Shown here one piece after another: positions 1-8,425 of a stretch of 64,000 bases of DNA. The stretch comes from Streptococcus infantarius subsp. infantarius ATCC BAA-102 (GTDB taxonomy: Bacteria; Bacillota; Bacilli; Lactobacillales; Streptococcaceae). The notes beneath the pieces are model-generated. The model saw nothing but the letters and a program-made list of their open reading frames with translations, did no database searches and was not told where the DNA came from. Location of the stretch: positions 360,587-424,586 of the forward strand of contig NZ_DS572694.1 in NCBI RefSeq assembly GCF_000154985.1, read 5' to 3'. Each line of letters opens with the position of its first letter. Position 1 is the stretch's first letter. A program made the translations under genes and the position numbers.

Positions 1-109
1 AGTCTCCAATATATACAATTTCTTCATGTGGTAGTTGACGCATCAATTCACGCACAACTGTTAAACCACCAACTCCAGAATCTAAAAAACCAATTGGTCT
101 ATTATCCAT
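1..109 (-). CDS. murI: Glutamate racemase (5' end only)
   Basis: Only the first 36 codons are in the window; the rest lies to the left. The start ATG is at 109-107. The translated N-terminus contains the stretch [16 protein letters not shown], which is the hallmark of glutamate racemase: the Asp-Ser pair includes the N-terminal catalytic region. The enzyme converts L- to D-glutamate for peptidoglycan in the cytoplasm. It lies downstream of yneF, separated by a terminator. Identity rests on a short but very characteristic segment. Confidence 0.9.
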   Translation of the reverse strand, partial: MDNRPIGFLDSGVGGLTVVRELMRQLPHEEIVYIGD

Positions 110-143
110 AGAATCTTCTTTCTAATAAGGGAATTAGACTTAG

Positions 144-172
144 AAAAAACCCAGTTGGTGAGCCAACTGAGT
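144..172 (-). terminator. Rho-independent terminator after yneF
   Basis: On the minus strand a 7-bp perfect stem (152-158 with 163-169, loop of 4) is followed by GGG and a run of six T. It ends the yneF transcript before murI. Confidence 0.8.
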
Positions 173-292
173 CATTCATTTCTGAGCTCTGTGCTCGAAA
201 ACGTTTGTTAAAGACTGACTTGTATGTAAGGTCAAAAACTATCAAACAATAAGTCATCCGCCTTTAGCATTTTTCAAACCAAAGCGTAAAGA

Positions 293-535
293 TTATTTTT
301 TAGCTTTTGCTGCAGCTGCTTTTGATTGTTTGATAATGTTACGGTACGTTTGTTGAATTTTAGCTTCACTAGGTTTTTGACCCATTTGGCTCATCATTTC
401 ACGGATCGCATCAGGCGTCAAGCGTGGGTGTTCACCGATTTCCTTTTCAAACTGTTTACGAGCGATAAAAACGCCACCAACAAGGCCACCAAACAAAGCA
501 ACCAAAACTAACAAAATCCAAAGAAATGTTGTCAT
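293..535 (-). CDS. yneF: YneF family (UPF0154) small membrane protein
   Basis: An 80-residue protein with one N-terminal transmembrane segment (about residues 4-25, rich in Leu/Val/Gly) and a charged cytoplasmic tail. The tail has the [20 protein letters not shown] motif typical of the UPF0154/YneF family and ends in an Ala/Lys-rich stretch. Size and layout match the family. The molecular role is unknown. It sits upstream of murI with a terminator in between, so it is probably a separate unit. Confidence 0.85.
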   Translation of the reverse strand: MTTFLWILLVLVALFGGLVGGVFIARKQFEKEIGEHPRLTPDAIREMMSQMGQKPSEAKIQQTYRNIIKQSKAAAAKAKK

Positions 536-617
536 GAATATTTTCTCCTAAGTTTTTACATAATTTATTATAGCAAAAATGGAAAGAGTTTACAAATTCT
601 TGAAAGCTTTTTCTTAA

Positions 618-664
618 TAAAAAAACAGCTAACTAAAGGCCATCTGTAGTCCTTAGCTAACTGC
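618..664 (-). terminator. Terminator after lysA
   Basis: On the minus strand an imperfect stem of about 13 bp with two G-U pairs and one bulge (651-663 with 626-639) is followed by seven T. It lies ten bases past the lysA stop. Confidence 0.75.
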
Positions 665-673
665 TCTTATAAC

Positions 674-1915
674 TTATTCAAAATCAAATCCTTTAATGGT
701 TGCAAAATAATCTTCTGGTGTTTCGGCACGGCGGATTAAACGTGCACTGCCATCTTCTTGATAAAGAATCTCAGCTGAACGTAAGCGACCATTGTATTGA
801 TAACCCATTGAAAAACCGTGTGCTCCTGTATCATGAATGACCAAGGTATCACCGATGCGCGCTTCAGGTAATTCACGCTGTTTAGCAAATTTATCGTTGT
901 TTTCACAAAGGGAACCAACCACATCGACCACCTCAAGTTTTCCATTGGAATTTGTCATGTTTGTGATGTGATGATAAGCATCATACATGGCTGGGCGCAA
1001 CAAGTTAACAGCTGAGGCGTCAACACCAATGTATGTGCGATACGTTTGTTTGCGGTGACGAACTTTGGTTACAAGCAAACCATGTGGCGCCAGCATGAAG
1101 CGACCAAGTTCAGTAAAGATTTTCACATCACCAAGCCCACCAGGAACCAACACCTCATCAAAGACACGGTGGACCCCTTCACCAATCACCGCAATATCAT
1201 TAGCTTTTTGCTCTGGACGGTAATTAACTCCAACTCCACCAGATAAATTGATAAAGTTAATCATAACACCAGTTTTTTCCTTCACCTCAACAGCTAATTC
1301 AAACAACTGACGGGCTAACTCTGGGTAATAATCATTGGTCACTGTGTTTGAAGCAAGGAATGAATGAATCCCAAAGTTTTTGACACCTTCTGCTTTCAAA
1401 TCTTTAAAACCTTGAATCAGCTGATCTTTGGTCATTCCAAATTTTGATTCTTCTGGATTGTCCATAATATCTGTTCCAAGCGAGAAAACACCACCTGGAT
1501 TGTATCGAAGTGACACAGTATCTGGTAAGCCTGCCACCTCTTTTAAAAAGGCGATATGTTCGTAAGCATCAAGGTTGATGGTTGCACCGATTTCTCTAGC
1601 GTACTTGAATTCACGCGCTGGCGTATTATTTGATGAGAACATGATATCAGTAAAGCCTAGCTTGTGGCTCATCAAAAGTTCCACTTCTGTCGCACAATCC
1701 ACCCCGCAATTTTCCTCTTGTAGAATCTTCAAGATAGCTGGTGTTGGGGTAGCTTTTACGGCAAAATATTCCTTAAACCCTTTATTCCAAGCAAAGGCCT
1801 TGTTCAAAGCGCGAGCCTTTTCACGAATCCCTTTTTCATCGTAAAGGTGAAATGGCGTTGGAAATTCATTCGTAATGTTTTGAAGCTCTTTGGCTGAAAT
1901 AAATGGTGTTTTCAT
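674..1915 (-). CDS. lysA: Diaminopimelate decarboxylase
   Basis: A 413-residue fold-type III PLP enzyme that decarboxylates meso-diaminopimelate to L-lysine in the cytoplasm, the last step of lysine synthesis. The PLP lysine is K54 in EYFAVKATP. The GVDCATEVEL block, the LSGGVGVNYRP block and SLCENND (active-site Cys contributed across the dimer) follow in family order. Length is normal. The start ATG has a good ribosome site (GAGG, 8 bases away). The gene stands alone, with its own terminator. Many streptococci lack lysA; its presence fits the S. bovis/S. suis/S. mutans side of the genus. A related PLP decarboxylase is the only realistic alternative. Confidence 0.88.
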   Translation of the reverse strand: MKTPFISAKELQNITNEFPTPFHLYDEKGIREKARALNKAFAWNKGFKEYFAVKATPTPAILKILQEENCGVDCATEVELLMSHKLGFTDIMFSSNNTPAREFKYAREIGATINLDAYEHIAFLKEVAGLPDTVSLRYNPGGVFSLGTDIMDNPEESKFGMTKDQLIQGFKDLKAEGVKNFGIHSFLASNTVTNDYYPELARQLFELAVEVKEKTGVMINFINLSGGVGVNYRPEQKANDIAVIGEGVHRVFDEVLVPGGLGDVKIFTELGRFMLAPHGLLVTKVRHRKQTYRTYIGVDASAVNLLRPAMYDAYHHITNMTNSNGKLEVVDVVGSLCENNDKFAKQRELPEARIGDTLVIHDTGAHGFSMGYQYNGRLRSAEILYQEDGSARLIRRAETPEDYFATIKGFDFE

Positions 1916-2003
1916 AATTAATTCCTCGAATTTTCAAAATATTAGGACCATTATAACATAAAGACAAGAAATGACCAATGACCTTGGTCTGAAAAACGAA
2001 AAA

Positions 2004-2031
2004 AACTAGTGCAAACAAAGTTGCACTAGTT
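2004..2031 (-). terminator. Terminator after the Bax-inhibitor-like gene
   Basis: A perfect 11-bp stem (2004-2014 with 2021-2031, six-base loop) is followed on the minus strand by a T-rich run. Confidence 0.85.
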
Positions 2032-2037
2032 AATTCA

Positions 2038-2730
2038 TTAATCATCGCTTCCGAACAAGCGAAGTAAATTCAAGAATAAGTTGATAAAGTCAAGGTAAAG
2101 ACTAAGTGCCATTGAAATAGCCCAACCATCACCAACTTGACCACCTGTTGCTTCATAAACACGCTTAATCATTTGATTGTCATAAGCGATAAGCCCTGAG
2201 AAAATCAATACTGAAATAATACTGATAACAAAGCTCATCATCCCTGAGCCAATAAAAATATTGACAAAGCTTGCAATGATGATACCAATCAAAGCTGCCA
2301 AGGCTGCTTTTGCAAAGCCAGACAAATCTTTTTTAATGACAAAACCAAGAACTGACATCACACCAAAGACTAAGGCAGATGAGACAAAGGCTTGTAAAAC
2401 CGTTGTTTGTGTGTAAGCAACAATGATGAAACTTAAGGTAAAGCCATTCAGAGCTGAATAAAATAAAAACAAAGGCAAAGCAGATGGTGTATTTTTACGA
2501 GCAGCACCGCTAGCTAAGAAAACCAAAGCCAACTCTAAGAAAACTGCACCATAATAAATAAATGGGTGATTAGTCATGATGTTAATCATATTGTCAGTAA
2601 AGACATAAAGCATCAAGAATGAGACAAAGGCTGACAAGCCTATTCCCATACCAACTAATCCATAAATTTTAGCAAAAAAGCGATTCAACCCACTATCGGT
2701 CTGTGTGTAAATAATATCGTTCTGATTCAA
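2038..2730 (-). CDS. Bax inhibitor-1/YetJ family membrane protein
   Basis: A 230-residue polytopic protein with about seven hydrophobic segments, as in the BI-1/YccA family. In Bacillus the homologue YetJ is a pH-sensitive calcium leak channel. The two conserved C-terminal aspartates of that family are visible in AYDNQMIK and LYLDFINLF. The start is TTG, chosen because a GGGAG ribosome site lies six bases upstream and no better start is near. The protein ends three residues after the last segment. It is monocistronic with a strong terminator. The calcium role in this host is inference from the family. Confidence 0.88.
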   Translation of the reverse strand: MNQNDIIYTQTDSGLNRFFAKIYGLVGMGIGLSAFVSFLMLYVFTDNMINIMTNHPFIYYGAVFLELALVFLASGAARKNTPSALPLFLFYSALNGFTLSFIIVAYTQTTVLQAFVSSALVFGVMSVLGFVIKKDLSGFAKAALAALIGIIIASFVNIFIGSGMMSFVISIISVLIFSGLIAYDNQMIKRVYEATGGQVGDGWAISMALSLYLDFINLFLNLLRLFGSDD

Positions 2731-2761
2731 AAGAATCTCCCTTCCTGATAAATTCTATCCA

Positions 2762-3274
2762 TTAACGATGGTTACTTGGTAAAATCTTACGGCTGTAGCG
2801 TCTTTTCTTACCAAAACGATTGCGAAATGGTGTAATGGCTTCTTTGACAGCCCAATACTTATCGACCATCGTCACAATGTAACCTTCTTTATAACGCGGC
2901 GGAGCAATCGTTGCCCCCCACATGTGTTTTAAAATGATATCTTCTTCACGCTTATTTAAAGTCGTTAATTTTCTAGCGTTTCGAACAGCAATTCTTGGAT
3001 GTACCCACGCATGCCCCTTATTAAACTTGGTTTCTCGCCAATCATAATAAAAGAAATCATGCAAAAGACCTCCACGCGCAGTGGCTTTTTCATCCCAACC
3101 TAGTTTTTTAGCAATCTTATAACTCGTATAAGCCACATTAATTGAATGTTCCATACGGGTTGAATAATGATGCTGCGGAATATTATCTAGCTTCTGAAAA
3201 CGGGGGTGTTTGATGAGATGACCAACGAGTTCCATGAACTCTTTATCTTTTTTATATGCACCTATTAGAATCAC
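2762..3274 (-). CDS. HD-domain phosphohydrolase-like protein
   Basis: A 170-residue protein with the HD superfamily signature. It has a first histidine in the MEHSINV region, the doublet HD in GGLLHDFFYYDW, a further conserved His near HAWVHPRIA, and a late Asp in MVDKYWA. HD proteins are metal-dependent phosphohydrolases acting on nucleotides or signalling nucleotides; no substrate can be named here. The start is uncertain. The GTG at 3274 gives full length but its AGAAGG ribosome site abuts it, while the ATG 13 codons in (MELVGHL) is a possible alternative. Confidence 0.8.
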   Translation of the reverse strand: MILIGAYKKDKEFMELVGHLIKHPRFQKLDNIPQHHYSTRMEHSINVAYTSYKIAKKLGWDEKATARGGLLHDFFYYDWRETKFNKGHAWVHPRIAVRNARKLTTLNKREEDIILKHMWGATIAPPRYKEGYIVTMVDKYWAVKEAITPFRNRFGKKRRYSRKILPSNHR

Positions 3275-3359
3275 CTTCTTTCACCCTAATTATAGCATAT
3301 CAGCTTAAAATAGACTGAAACGATGAACTAAAAAATTCAAAATATGAAAACGTTTAAGA

Positions 3360-4046
3360 TTAAATTAAACTAAAGAGAACAATCCCTGTTGCCACAGCAA
3401 CGTTCAAACTTTCTGCTTGTCCAGGCATAATGATGTGGGCCAAAATGTCAGCTTGTTTTGTCATTTGCTCTGAAATGCCATTTCCTTCATTTCCCATGAC
3501 AAGAGCAAACTCACCTTTATGCTCAACAGTCTTGTAGTCAACAGAATCTTTTGAAAGCGTCGTAGCAACTAACGGCACACCAAGACTTTGCAATTTTTGG
3601 CAAGCTTCATAAACATTGGTACACCAAACTGGCAAATGAAAATGACTACCTTGCATTGAACGAAGAGTTTTTTGATTGTAAATATCTGCCGTTTTCTCAG
3701 AAATCAATACCCCATCCAAACCAGCAGCATCAGCCGTACGAATCATGGTTCCGACATTCCCAGGGTCTTGAACATCTTCTAATACCAAGTAACGATCAGC
3801 TTTCAAGTCAGCTAGCGGTAAGCTTGGCATCACCACTTCTGCAATAATGCCCTGTGGTGTCTTAGAGTCTGTTAATTCTTTTAAAACCTCAGGCGTCACA
3901 TAAGTTACATGAGATAAGCCCTCAACGCGGTCTGAAAACTCTTCAAGAACAAAAATGTTCAAAAATTCTGCATCAGCTTTTTGCGCTTCCTCAAACAAGT
4001 GCCACCCTTCAATCAAGTAAGAATGTTCGCGGTATTTTTTTTTCAA
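3360..4046 (-). CDS. TrmH/SpoU-family RNA methyltransferase, N-terminus shifted out of frame
   Basis: SAM-dependent 2'-O-ribose methyltransferase of the SpoU class. The knotted catalytic domain shows VLEDVQDPGNVGTMIRTADA (motif 1), LVMGNEGNGIS (motif 2) and IIMPGQAESLNVAVATG (motif 3). Substrate is rRNA or tRNA, not resolvable here. The open frame starts at a TTG just inside an A9 run (minus strand; T at 4035-4043). The expected N-terminus, beginning at ATG 4101 with MTIITSKSNNLIKKTKKLIE, is in another frame and would join if the run had eight A. The gene is therefore either shortened by about 20 residues, rescued by slippage, or mis-sequenced. It is divergent from acyP. Confidence 0.82.
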   Translation of the reverse strand: MKKKYREHSYLIEGWHLFEEAQKADAEFLNIFVLEEFSDRVEGLSHVTYVTPEVLKELTDSKTPQGIIAEVVMPSLPLADLKADRYLVLEDVQDPGNVGTMIRTADAAGLDGVLISEKTADIYNQKTLRSMQGSHFHLPVWCTNVYEACQKLQSLGVPLVATTLSKDSVDYKTVEHKGEFALVMGNEGNGISEQMTKQADILAHIIMPGQAESLNVAVATGIVLFSLI

Positions 4047-4100
4047 TTAATTTTTTAGTCTTTTTAATGAGATTATTTGATTTAGAAGTTATAATAGTCA

Positions 4101-4136
4101 TAAGAAGATTATAGCATATAATAGGAGGAATTTGAG
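4101..4136. promoter_or_regulatory. Very short divergent promoter between the methyltransferase and acyP
   Basis: Only 35 bases separate the ancestral methyltransferase ATG (4101) and the acyP ATG (4137). Each strand has a -10-like TATAAT: plus at about 4118, and minus ending about 8 bases before ATG 4101. acyP also has a clear AGGAGG site. The methyltransferase has no ribosome site there, which would suit a leaderless message. Promoter assignment is by eye. Confidence 0.5.
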
Positions 4137-4415
4137 ATGAAAAAAGTTCGTCTAATCGTCTCAGGCCGAGTTCAAGGAGTGGGGTTTCGTTATTCGACTT
4201 TCGCCCTTGCTCAAAGTCTAGGTGATATTTACGGTCGCGTCTGGAATAATGATGATGGTACCGTTGAAATCCTCGCCCAGTCCGACGATTCCGCTAAAAT
4301 GGCAAAATTTATTCAAAAAATTCGCAAAGGACCATCTAAATGGGCAAAAGTAACCTACGTCGACGTCAAAATGGCAAATTTTAAAGATTACACTGATTTC
4401 CAAATTGCCAACTAA
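4137..4415 (+). CDS. acyP: Acylphosphatase
   Basis: A 92-residue enzyme that hydrolyses acyl phosphates such as acetyl phosphate and 1,3-bisphosphoglycerate in the cytoplasm. The signature SGRVQGVGFR supplies the phosphate-binding loop and catalytic Arg18. The GRVWNNDDGTVEI motif supplies the catalytic Asn37. Size is exactly that of the family. The start has an AGGAGG ribosome site 8 bases upstream. yidC follows after 86 bases on the same strand, an arrangement seen in other streptococci. Confidence 0.95.
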   Translation: MKKVRLIVSGRVQGVGFRYSTFALAQSLGDIYGRVWNNDDGTVEILAQSDDSAKMAKFIQKIRKGPSKWAKVTYVDVKMANFKDYTDFQIAN

Positions 4416-4501
4416 TTCTATAAATAAGACTACAGACGTATTGAGAAAATGCAGAAAAAACAGTAAAATAGTAGGATATTATAATAAAAGGAAACAATCA
4501 A

Positions 4502-5416
4502 TTGAAAAAGAAACTAAATCGCGTCCTCTTCTCAGGACTAAGCTTATCGTTATTGTTCTTACTAAGTGGTTGTGTCAGCCGAGATTCACATGGTAACCCA
4601 ACAGGAACTATTTGGCACTTGCTCGGTGAACCAACGGCAAAACTTATCCAATACTTTGCCAACAACATGGACCTTGGATTTGGCTTAGCCATTATCTTAG
4701 TAACAATCATTGTTCGTTGTATCATTCTTCCGCTTGGACTTTACCAATCATGGAAAGCAAGCTACCAATCAGAAAAGATGGCTTATTTAAAACCAATCTT
4801 TGCACCAATCAACGAACGCATGCGTAATGCAACTACTCAAGAAGAAAAATTGGCTGCTCAAACAGAATTGATGGCTGCTCAAAAAGAAAATGGAATTAAC
4901 ATGCTTGGCGGTATGGGATGTCTTCCACTTCTTGTTCAAATGCCATTCTTCTCAGCTATGTACTTCGCAGCTCAATACACACAAGGTGTTTCTGGAAGTA
5001 CTTTCCTAGGCATTGACCTTGGAAGCCGTAGTATGCCACTAACAGCCGTTATCGCTATCCTCTACTTCTTCCAATCATGGTTATCAATGCAAGCTGTCGC
5101 TGAAGAACAACGTGCAGCCATGAAGGGAACAATGTATGTTATGCCGCTCATGATGGTCTTCTTTGGTATGAGCATGCCAGCAAGCGTTCTCCTTTACTGG
5201 TTAGTCGGTGGTTTCTTCTCAATCATTCAACAATTGATTACAATGTTTATCATTAAACCAAAACTTCGTAAACAAATCGCTGAAGAATTTGAAAAGAACC
5301 CTCCAAAAACTTACAAATCAACTAAACGTAAAGACGTTACACCTGCTGCAACAACTCAACTTAATAAACCTAAGAAAAGTAACCGTAACGCTGGTAAACA
5401 ATGTCACCGTAAATAA
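4502..5416 (+). CDS. yidC: Membrane protein insertase YidC/OxaA (YidC2-like)
   Basis: A 304-residue lipoprotein insertase that places membrane proteins into the bilayer with or without SecYEG. It has a signal peptide with lipobox (LLSGC, Cys at about 24), then five hydrophobic segments; the first mature segment carries the conserved hydrophilic-groove arginine in the [12 protein letters not shown] region. A long basic tail (about the last 45 residues, many Lys/Arg) resembles the ribosome-binding tail of streptococcal YidC2 rather than the shorter YidC1; that paralogue choice is inference. The start is TTG with a GGAAAC site. It is followed by a strong terminator and probably cotranscribed with acyP. 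Confidence 0.9.
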   Translation: MKKKLNRVLFSGLSLSLLFLLSGCVSRDSHGNPTGTIWHLLGEPTAKLIQYFANNMDLGFGLAIILVTIIVRCIILPLGLYQSWKASYQSEKMAYLKPIFAPINERMRNATTQEEKLAAQTELMAAQKENGINMLGGMGCLPLLVQMPFFSAMYFAAQYTQGVSGSTFLGIDLGSRSMPLTAVIAILYFFQSWLSMQAVAEEQRAAMKGTMYVMPLMMVFFGMSMPASVLLYWLVGGFFSIIQQLITMFIIKPKLRKQIAEEFEKNPPKTYKSTKRKDVTPAATTQLNKPKKSNRNAGKQCHRK

Positions 5417-5428
5417 TTCATAAACCAG

Positions 5429-5460
5429 AACACCAGAAAATTATTTCTGGTGTTTTAGTT
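5429..5460 (+). terminator. Terminator after yidC
   Basis: An 11-bp perfect stem (5429-5439 with 5444-5454, loop of 4) followed by TTAGTTT. Confidence 0.85.
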
Positions 5461-5482
5461 TCCTTTTAATAACAGAACAAAC

Positions 5483-5507
5483 AAAAAAGGCTTAACAGCC
5501 TTTTTTT
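5483..5507 (-). terminator. Terminator after greA (probably bidirectional)
   Basis: A 9-bp stem (5484-5492 with 5497-5505) flanked by A-run and T-run on either side, so it can work for greA on minus and as a back-up for yidC on plus. Confidence 0.8.
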
Positions 5508-5511
5508 ATGA

Positions 5512-5994
5512 TTAAGCAGTTTTTTCAACGCTAATGATTTCAACATCGTAGCTTCCAGCAGGTGATTCGATCGTCACGATGTCACCTGTTTTTTTACCAA
5601 TCAAAGCTTGAGCGATTGGGCTTTCGTTAGAGATACGACCTGAGAAGATATCAGCACCAGCAGCACCAACGATGTGGTAAACATCTTTATCAGTTGTTCC
5701 AACTTCTTGAACAGTAACTGTTTTACCGATAGCAACTTCATCTTTTGCTACAGCATCGCTATCAATGATTTCAGCATAACGGATTTTAGTTTCAATGTTT
5801 TGGATTTGACCTTCAACGAATGCTTGTTCGTCTTTTGCTGCATCATACTCAGAGTTTTCTGAAAGGTCACCGTATGAACGAGCGATTTTAATACGTTCAA
5901 CAACTTCTGGGCGACGAACTAATTTTAGTTCTTCTAATTCTTGTTCAAGTTGTTCTTTTTCAGCAAGGGTCATTGGATAAGTTTTTTCTGCCAT
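5512..5994 (-). CDS. greA: Transcription elongation factor GreA
   Basis: A 160-residue factor that enters the RNA polymerase secondary channel and stimulates cleavage of backtracked RNA. The N-terminal coiled coil (about 1-75) carries the acidic tip in [17 protein letters not shown]. The C-terminal FKBP-like domain ends in the [18 protein letters not shown] block. Length is typical. mltG lies just upstream on the same strand, with a hairpin in the 83-base gap, so greA may be read both from its own start and from mltG read-through. Confidence 0.96.
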   Translation of the reverse strand: MAEKTYPMTLAEKEQLEQELEELKLVRRPEVVERIKIARSYGDLSENSEYDAAKDEQAFVEGQIQNIETKIRYAEIIDSDAVAKDEVAIGKTVTVQEVGTTDKDVYHIVGAAGADIFSGRISNESPIAQALIGKKTGDIVTIESPAGSYDVEIISVEKTA

Positions 5995-6040
5995 TTTCTA
6001 TCTCTTTTCTAAAAATTTATTTTTTGGATAATCTACAAAT

Positions 6041-6071
6041 ACAAACATGATGTTAGTCACACCATGTTTGT
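6041..6071 (-). terminator. Hairpin between mltG and greA
   Basis: A perfect 9-bp stem (6041-6049 with 6063-6071). On the minus strand it is followed only by a weak T-rich stretch, so it is likely a partial terminator or processing site rather than a full stop. Confidence 0.5.
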
Positions 6072-6077
6072 CATCAA

Positions 6078-7769
6078 TTATTCATTTATTTGACTATTAA
6101 CATATTTTTCAACATTAGCTTTGTGGTCATCAAAGTTTTCTGAGTAGTAGATTTTACCTGTCTTAACATCTGCAACGAAGTAATAGTAATTCGTTGAAGC
6201 AGGGTTAACGGTTGCTTCGATAGCTGATAGGCTAGGAGCGTCTACCGGACCAGGCATCAAACCAGTGTTGGTATAAACATTATACGGTGAATCAATCGAT
6301 GTGTCAATACTTGCATCAGCCGCTAGACTCGTCTCTTCACCAAGTTTACCCATTGCATACAAAATAGCAATATTACTTTGGAGTGGCATGTTATTATTCA
6401 TGCGATTATAGAAGACACTAGCAATATTTCTGCGATCATCATCAGTTGAACCTTCTTTTTCAACTAATGATGCAAGTGTTAAAACATCATTAACTGATTT
6501 TCCACTTGCAGCAATAGTATCGTAGTACTGAAACATGTAAGAATCCATTGTTGAAATCATGTCCTCAACAATATCTTCCATACTTGTCTTTTCATAGTAG
6601 CTGTACGTTGCTGGGAAAAGGTACCCTTCTAGTCGATAAGTTACTTTATCAGCCTCAGGAAGACTACCTAAAAGTTTTGGATACTTAGCTGCCATTTTTG
6701 AAATAAAGGCATCATCTTGAACGACTTTCAAGAAATCATCAGCCGTATATGGCGTTGAAGCATGTTTCTTAGCTGAATTTTTAGTCACAGCTTCAGAAAT
6801 TTGCTTGATCGTATAACCTTCAGTTACCAAGATTTTACCAAGTGATGGTTTTTCTGGTTGAGGTGTTCCACCTTCTTTAAGTTGTTTACAAATCTCATCC
6901 AAATCCATGCTTGGTTGCAAATTATAGTATCCACTTTGGAAATTGCTGTAATTTTTAAATTTTGTGTAGTAATTAAAGACAGTTGCACTCTTAATCACAC
7001 CAGATTTTTCAAGGATTTGCCCGATGTATTTGTTCCCAGATCCTTCTGGAATATCAACCGTAATGTATTTCTTTGATGAACTATTAAGTGGCTTAATAGA
7101 ACTGTCAACATAGCGGTATACAAAGAAACCTGTTGCGATTAAGGCAATGATAATTGCTGAAATTAAAAATAAAGCAATTTTTCCTGCTAAACTATTTGTC
7201 TTTTGACGTTTTCTTCTGCGTTTTGTTCCCACTTTATTCTCCAAGTCTGTCTCTGTTTCATCTGATTGGTCAGAATCTTGCTCAAATTGAAGATTATCTT
7301 CTGATTCAGACTCACCTGAAGGGATATCAGAAATATCTGGATTACCATCATAACCTACACCATCTGTTGCTCTCACAAGATAACTTTCTTGTTCATCATC
7401 AGCCTTAGCTGACTCTGCTCCATCAGGGTTAAAGGTCTGATCGATATTTCTCAGTACGTCTTTAATTTTTTGATTATCTATTTTGGTTTCAATCTGATTC
7501 TCAGCGAAAGCAGTTTTCGCTTTCTCTTCAAGGCGACGTTTTTCTTCTCGAATCTTAGCCTCTTGACGCTCTCTTCGATCTTCTGCTTCATATTCAGCCG
7601 TTAGTTCAGCCGTTCGACGCGCAAATTCTTCTGTTTCTTTTTCCTTTTGGCGAAGTTCTAAATCATGTTGCTTGCGTAAGCGATTAGCTTCTTCAAGTTC
7701 AGCTAAAATTTGCTCCTTAAAACTTTTTTCTTTTTGAGTTTTTGGCTTATCGTCGTTAAATTCGGTCAA
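6078..7769 (-). CDS. mltG: Endolytic murein transglycosylase MltG (YceG-like)
   Basis: A 563-residue membrane enzyme that cuts nascent glycan strands next to PBP2b-type synthases and so sets peripheral wall growth. Residues 1-190 are a charged cytoplasmic part: a coiled coil rich in Glu/Arg/Lys, then an acidic linker. This extension is usual in streptococci and absent from E. coli MltG. One membrane segment lies at about 196-219. Outside are a LysM-like subdomain and the YceG domain with the catalytic glutamate in TLASLVEKEGSTDDDR and the MPGPVDAPS motif. It lies upstream of greA. Confidence 0.93.
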   Translation of the reverse strand: MTEFNDDKPKTQKEKSFKEQILAELEEANRLRKQHDLELRQKEKETEEFARRTAELTAEYEAEDRRERQEAKIREEKRRLEEKAKTAFAENQIETKIDNQKIKDVLRNIDQTFNPDGAESAKADDEQESYLVRATDGVGYDGNPDISDIPSGESESEDNLQFEQDSDQSDETETDLENKVGTKRRRKRQKTNSLAGKIALFLISAIIIALIATGFFVYRYVDSSIKPLNSSSKKYITVDIPEGSGNKYIGQILEKSGVIKSATVFNYYTKFKNYSNFQSGYYNLQPSMDLDEICKQLKEGGTPQPEKPSLGKILVTEGYTIKQISEAVTKNSAKKHASTPYTADDFLKVVQDDAFISKMAAKYPKLLGSLPEADKVTYRLEGYLFPATYSYYEKTSMEDIVEDMISTMDSYMFQYYDTIAASGKSVNDVLTLASLVEKEGSTDDDRRNIASVFYNRMNNNMPLQSNIAILYAMGKLGEETSLAADASIDTSIDSPYNVYTNTGLMPGPVDAPSLSAIEATVNPASTNYYYFVADVKTGKIYYSENFDDHKANVEKYVNSQINE

Positions 7770-7876
7770 AGCTTATCCTCCTACTCTTAAACAATCGCCA
7801 TTATATCCTAAAATATAGCGAAAATCAACTCGCAGCAGTCTTTGTTATCTATTTTTAACAATCACTCTGTCACTTC

Positions 7877-8371
7877 TTATGCTACCGCTGGAGACTCCCA
7901 AACCATATTAAACCAAGTGGTTCCACCGTGTGCTGAGTCTGCCTCTCCTTCATCGATAAAACCATTTCTCTCATAGTAAGGGATAAGCTGCTCATGACAG
8001 GTCAAGGTGAGACCTATGCACTTTCTAGCAACAGCTAAATCTTTCATCGTAGCAAGCAAAGCCATCCCGAAACCTTGATTTTGAAAATCAGGAGCAATCG
8101 AAAGACTCGTAATAGCAATAAAACCTCCGTGGTCAGGATTTTTAACAACGTGATGGAATAAATCATCTGTTAAGTAACGTTGTCCAATCACCGGTCCTTC
8201 AATGTAACCACAAATCTCTCCATCAAGCTCAGCTACCAAGAAAGTATCTGGAATGGTCAAAATGCGCTCTTTCATATCCTCTTGACTTGCTGCTTCTTGC
8301 GCAGAAAAATTCTCACGCTCAATAGCTACGATAGCCTCTAAATCCTCAAGGCGTACATTTCTGATAATCAT
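7877..8371 (-). CDS. GNAT family N-acetyltransferase
   Basis: A 164-residue acetyl-CoA-dependent transferase. GNAT motif A is visible as SLSIAPDFQNQGFGMALL (acetyl-CoA pyrophosphate loop QNQGFG), and motif B as CHEQLIPYYERNGF. The closest style is the AANAT-like/arylalkylamine branch; the substrate is unknown. I set the start at ATG 8371, which has a GGGGGA site five bases upstream. The longer frame beginning at TTG 8413 would start inside the murC terminator and is rejected. The gene lies downstream of murC. Confidence 0.85.
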   Translation of the reverse strand: MIIRNVRLEDLEAIVAIERENFSAQEAASQEDMKERILTIPDTFLVAELDGEICGYIEGPVIGQRYLTDDLFHHVVKNPDHGGFIAITSLSIAPDFQNQGFGMALLATMKDLAVARKCIGLTLTCHEQLIPYYERNGFIDEGEADSAHGGTTWFNMVWESPAVA

Positions 8372-8379
8372 AAAATCCC

Positions 8380-8412
8380 CCACAAAAGAAAAAGAGCTTT
8401 CGCTCCTTTTCA
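8380..8412 (-). terminator. Terminator after murC
   Basis: On the minus strand a 9-bp stem with one G-U pair and a GAAA tetraloop (arms about 8402-8410 and 8389-8397) runs into a T-rich stretch. Confidence 0.8.
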
Positions 8413-8425
8413 AGATAATTGGTTA

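Noticed and set aside
8372-8413. TTG start for the GNAT at 8413
   Set aside because: It lies within the murC terminator hairpin; ATG 8371 has a clear ribosome site.
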